From Acanthaster planci (Eukaryota > Echinodermata > Asteroidea > Valvatida > Acanthasteridae): a DNA stretch of 62,551 nucleotides. The stretch is taken from contig NW_019091382.1 of NCBI RefSeq assembly GCF_001949145.1, positions 1,749,747 through 1,812,297 of the forward strand. Reading direction: 5' to 3'. Positions 51,101-57,100 of this stretch are shown one piece after another. Made by a program: the position numbers and the translations under genes. The first letter of the stretch is position 1, and every line of letters starts with the position of its first letter. Under the pieces are notes generated by a model that saw only the letters and a list, made by a program, of their open reading frames with translations, was not told where the DNA came from and did not search any database.

Positions 51101-54100
51101 TAAAAGATGTACCAAAATTGTAAATATTGAGGTTTGTCGAGTGAGTTGGCCCTTTTCCCACCTGAATGAACAAGGTTTCGAAATTTTTTTCTGATCCTGG
51201 TGCAGATTGTGTTGCCTGCCCGTTTAACATTACGGTGTCTTCCATTCACGTCCATTTCCACGGATTTGTAACTTGAGGATTGGTCTTGTCAAAGACTGTC
51301 TCCTAGTCAGAACCTCTTTGGACAATTGTACATTTATGTTGCACTGACAAGAGAGTTTAGTAATGATATCCTTGATGCCCCGCACATGCAAAATAGAAAA
51401 TCACATTGTGGGCACCATCCAAAATTGATTTTGCTCATAGCGCTGCATGCAGCTTGGGTGTGTTTTTGAGTGTGTACACCACGCATGGTGAATATGTACA
51501 ACTGTATTGCGCTGCACAATAGCAACAATGTACACGGGGACGGATCAATTGCAGTAAATTTTCGGTCACAGTTTATTTAGATCATTTTTGTCTCATTTTA
51601 AAAGTAATATTGATTTTACTGCAATTTCCAGGACTTCTTTCAAAAATGAAGCATTTTCCAGGACTTGCCACGATGGGTATAAAATTCCAGGATTTTCCAG
51701 GTTTTCCAGGAGGCATGCAAACCCTGTCTGCACCGTAACAGGTCATGTACAGCAACCAAGTTCAAGTTCAACACAAGTTCCACTTCTACAGGCTTAGGTG
51801 TGCATGTACAAAGCGGGGATTAGCGTGTTTAAATGTCAACCACCAAAGGGGAGTTGACGCACTTGGCATTTTAATCTGTCAGCTGTACCTGTCTGGCGAG
51901 ATAGTGTTTACAAACATTGTCCAATGTGAGTGGTTAAAAACGAATAGAAATGACTGAGCCAGTGGGTTAAAACAGTACAGATGCTACTGTGTAGAGCTAT
52001 GAAAAACTACACAATTAGAGTAATCTGTTTGGCTTGCAGAAAAAATAAACTGGGAAGAATGCTACTATGAATCAATAAATGTAAGTGCAGTTTTGAACCA
52101 TTTCCATTTTCAGCAAATCAAAGACACCATACATGCCTTCACCAACAGAGTATTTCTCTTTGTCTCGGAAGGTCACATTTTGTAAAGTGTATGACTTTTA
52201 GAAAAATCATGTGTTCATTATTTCTTTGTAAATGAACATTTCATTGTACTTGCCTTTTCTGTCCTTTTATTCGTTTAGCATCCTCAACATTGTCCTCGGA
52301 AAAAGCCTTTGCTGAATGTCTGCATTGGAAAAGACAGAAGTGTACATGCACAGAGACCATGTTAGGTGGATTAACTTGCACAAATCTTTGTTGATGATTT
52401 CAAAAGATTGGATCATTTCAATACTTAATATTTGCTTGACATTAGGCCAAACAAAAAATAAGTTGTGTTTTCAATTACACGGAAAAATAAATTAGAGTGT
52501 TTGGTTGGGTAAATTTCTTTTTTTCTTTCTCTAAATTTTGTATAGCCCAAAAATTAGGGTCGGATGATGGTCTGGCTTTTTTGGGGGGCGTACATCTGTA
52601 ACAGGTACTAAGTCAGATTAATACTGTACATGTGCAAGTCAATATTACGTATCAGCACTGCGACTGAGTAGTAAAGTAGATAGTTGTTGAAATACACACA
52701 TACAAGAGCCTCCATCTCAAGCCAAAAAGAATTAAAACAATACAATGTACAGGGCGATGTACACAAAATTAGGCTCGGGGAAAGTCACCATAAGTTTTTA
52801 TATTTTATTGATTTGTCAAATAAAATGATATGGGTTCCGCGTGATTTTCTAGGTTGGGTCAGGTAACCAGAAACAGCTTTTTTTGTTTGGCCTAACTGGT
52901 TGATATGATGATTGTAAAAGTCTATACATAAATCCTAAATATCTTTGTTGAGACACTGCTTATAAGTGTGAGCTTGCTTGGCAAGGAAGTGCCAAAAGCA
53001 AAAACAATTACTTACATGTATGTACATCTACACAGAATTTTTATGGCAAATTTTCCTCAGGAAACTCTCAAGATTGTGGCCAAACTTGTAAATATTTACC
53101 ATTTGGTGACAACTTTGACCACCTGCTAGAATCATGTACATGTATTTATTACTTAAATTTCTATGCAATTTGCAGTTCCCCTCTTTTTTTACAGAAACAT
53201 CTTTTTAAATCCAATTTCAGTTGAACTCACATTTTGGCAAGTGGTGGAAGCTTTGGCAGGAATACATCTGAGCCATCAGCAAATAAATCCTGTTCTTGGC
53301 CTTTGAGGCTGTCTGTAGTCTTAGTATCCTGCAACTCTTGCTGCTTTACATCAACCCACTGCATGCATGTGATTGTGGATTTAAATTCCATACTATGTAA
53401 TACATCAGCATTTTCTACACTGCACAAGAGAAGAAGACCACCCATGTATCCTACTGCCAGAACTGTGAACAAAATAAAACACAAGAAAAAAGCACTGAAG
53501 TATCAATAAAAATTATAATTTTAATTTTAAAACTTCATATCGCCAAAGGGTAATTTCTCACTGACAGTTCATCTTTGAGAAAACTTGGCAGGATCAATGT
53601 CAGTTGGTCAGGGAGTTAGTTCATTGGGGGTTACATGTACATGTAGGTGGTTTTGGATAAGGCAGACGGAGGGAAGTTGGTTGGGGGTATGTTGGCTTGA
53701 TGTCTCCAAGTTGATCAGGGGGTATTATCAGTGGCTTATTAAATAAACAACAATGCAGCTAGAGGCTGAACTGCAGTTGATACACATGAAATAAAAAAAT
53801 ATCATATACATGGACAATTAGAAGCATGCAGAACATGAAAACAAACAAAAAGAGACCTAAAAAGGACATTTACTAAAGACTAAGGGAACTAGCACGGCTA
53901 CAATATTGAGGCTCTGTATACTGGCCCTAGATGAGATGGTCCTAAAGTGACCAAAAAGTAGAGTTGGTCAGGATAAGTTTGTCAGGAGAAGCCTTGGCTA
54001 GGGTGAGTGGTTAGTAGTCGAGTTTGTAGGGGAGGACCCAGCCAGAGTGAGTAGTTGGTGGCTGAGTTTGTCGGGGGTAGGGGGACTTGGCCAGAGTGAG

Positions 54101-57100
54101 TGGTTTAAGTAGCCGACAGTGGAAGACATACTTAATTAGATATAAATTACAAGTACCACTCAGTATGAACAGTAAACCATTAAAAGCAAATATAGAGTGA
54201 CATGTACAGAGGTTAGATAAAACTTGAGATGTGGCTGTGATGTACAACCACAGAGATGTTTCGGATTTTGAAGTTTTTCAATATGTCATTTCTGGCTACA
54301 TGTACATGCAATGTTTCCACCAAATCTGACATCATCATCGTGATCATCACGTGAATTCAATATTCAAGTATAACACTTTCCTTTCTAGTTATCTTCAAAG
54401 TTGCAACCCAATCAGGCATGTACTTCAGAATATAAAGGGCTTTAAATGACACACCTTTAATGTCATGTCACATGACCCCTGATGACGTCACAGTGACAAT
54501 TTTTTTTTCCTGACGCCTTTTTGGGCTGATGGACTTAATATACTCGAAATACAAAGTCAGTCAGATGGATGACTGCCTGTATCTGTGATGTGTGAAAAAC
54601 GCACATAAAATCTACGGAGAAAAACTGCATCTTCGAATTCATGTCCCATAATCTGCATTTGAATTGAATATCTTTTACAAAATATTACTCTTGGGTATAT
54701 AGAAAAATCAAATGAAAATTTAGTCTCCTTTCTCTTTAAATTCTCAGAGTAATCCTAAGCCAAAGTTGAGATCAACTAAGTCATTAAGATTGATTACAGT
54801 GCATAGTAAAAACCTACGGAGAAAAACCTGAAACTTCAAGTTGTTAAGACATCTGCACTAGTAAGCAGGAGGTCGTGGGTTCGAGTCCCACCCGAGAAAG
54901 CTTGTGAATTTTTTCGGAAGCTCTCGGACAAGCACTGAGCATACAGTGTTTATTAATACATACGTTGGGTAAGGGCAAAACCCGTTATAAATTGACTAGA
55001 TACTGGTATAGCCCTTTTTTACAATAAAGCCAATCTATTTAACACTGTACAGAACTTAGCAAGAGAGTGGTTAGCGGTTGAGATTGTTGGAAGGACTTAG
55101 CCAGTGACAGAGTTTGTCAGGGGAGGACTTGGCCAAGGAGTGTTTGGTTGCTAAATTTTCAGGAAGGACTTTGCTAGGGAATGATTAGTGGCAAAGTTTG
55201 TCAGGAGAGGACTTGGTCAGGGTGTGTGCTTAGTGGCTGAGTTGTGAGGGGAGGACTTGGCCAGGATAGTCAAAAGGGGGTGAGTTTCTCATGTAATAAC
55301 TGGTGTTTAGGGATAATTATTCATATTCAGTCAACAGAGGTGCTACTTTTACTTCACATTTCTTTCCCAACATAAATACTTTTCATTCAATAAGATAGAG
55401 TTAATCGTTCAGTTGCAAGGTTTCTTGGACCCTGGATCCTTAAACAGCAGTAAGGAATTCTGTAACATTTACAGTATTAGATGTTCTGTAAATGGGATAT
55501 TGTCATAAATTTGGAAGGTAATTAGGGTGATGTTTTTTATAACATAATGGGGTTTATTTTTCAGTACATTTAATAGTGACTCTTTAGTTTCACTCTAGCA
55601 TCAATTCTAATCAGCACTCTCATATAATCAGTTCTCTTTCTCATTTAATCCAACTCATAAGCGGAATTGCTGTGTTAATATATTTTCTTGCCACATGTAC
55701 ATGTTCTGGAGCCTAGTGTGCATAGTCCATGGCATAGCCCACATTAATGTTATTTGGGCAACAGCGCCATCTCAGGGTGGAATTGTATGCATCTATATTC
55801 TGTACAGTTTTTTGTGTTGTAACTTCAGCTATGCATTATGCATATATTGTTTACGTTTTATCTTTATTTCTTATTGTATTTAACATGGCAAAAAAGCAAC
55901 TATAGTGGCATAAAGGGCAGTTGTAAGCTGGTTACAACAGGGAGAGAATAAAACATGAGTTGTGTTCATAAACTGGTGTTTAAAACTGGCAATAACAAGT
56001 TGAACAAGGGTAAAGCTAAAACCTTATGGCCAACACCCTATAAACATTTGACATTGTACAAAACAAATGAAACCACTTCCATGCAGCCAAGAGACAAGAA
56101 GGACCCCATAACAAGCTTCAAAATGCTTAGAACACCGTCAATAAATGTACCTTTGCCATCTGGTCTCCATGACAGTACATTGACCTTTTTGTTTTCTTCA
56201 CTTGCAGGAGGTGGTAGGACCCATACTGGTTGCTTCTGCCAAGTTAGTCTCTGAAGTAACACCTGCCAAATACATACAGTACACAAGTAAATTTATCAGA
56301 GATGTGATATTTCAACTATTATCTGTACATCTCCAAAAGGCTAATGCACACTATTAATGTACATGTAAAATACACATCACAATGTTATCAGATAACATTT
56401 CCAAAGCCATTCTTTTTGGGATTTAATCACATTCTTTGGACACAAGTTCGTCAGACAGATTTAACTGGTTTTACTCTTTTCTGGCATAAAAGCAACTTGT
56501 AAATTTTGTAGGTGAATGAACATTACATCACATTTGAGGCAAAATGTAACATCTATTTAGTTAACAAAAAAGTCAATATCTAAGACATCAAAGTTTAAAA
56601 GTGATAACATACTAGTGCATCAACATTGTCAAGTTTAATAAGCCATTTGCGAGTCAAATTTGAATAAACTCTGGTACATTGAGTTAAATCCGATTGCACA
56701 TAAATGTACAAATTTGAAGTCTCCATACTAAAACACTGTTGCTACACCTTGTGATTCAGGGTAAGCTTTTGCATAGCAACCACAGACTCTGGGATGGACT
56801 GGTTCCTTTGTGCCCTTCTCATCCATTGAGAGCAGTGTAAGGTTGCAAGGCATCTCTTACCCCAAATCACAAGGTACCGGTATACAGGTATAGCAACAGT
56901 GTTTTACAATGGAAAATTCAAATTACGTTCACATGAATTTAAAAAACTCAGTCTTCAATGATATTCAATTACAGAATAGTGGCTTTTTCAATACCAAACA
57001 AAATTAATGATCCATAGATACCTGCAAACTTGGTATGGACATTTAATACCACAGTATTTTTGCTGTGTTCATGTTTGCAGAATCCTAGTAAAATAAAGGA

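Larger units (their letters stand above)
53580..55275. repeat. Degenerate minisatellite (unit about 40-50 bp), split by later insertions
   Basis: Phrases of the type GAGTTTGTCAGGGGAGGACTTGGCCAG...GTGAGTGGTTAGTGG-CT recur irregularly at about 53580-53720, 53960-54115 and 55045-55275. The middle (about 54120-55040) is taken up by other repeats, including the 400-bp unit and a SINE. Confidence 0.65.

Noticed and set aside
54845-54905. Functional tRNA gene
   Set aside because: Only the 3' half and B box are good. The D-arm/A-box half and acceptor pairing are missing and a SINE-like tail follows.
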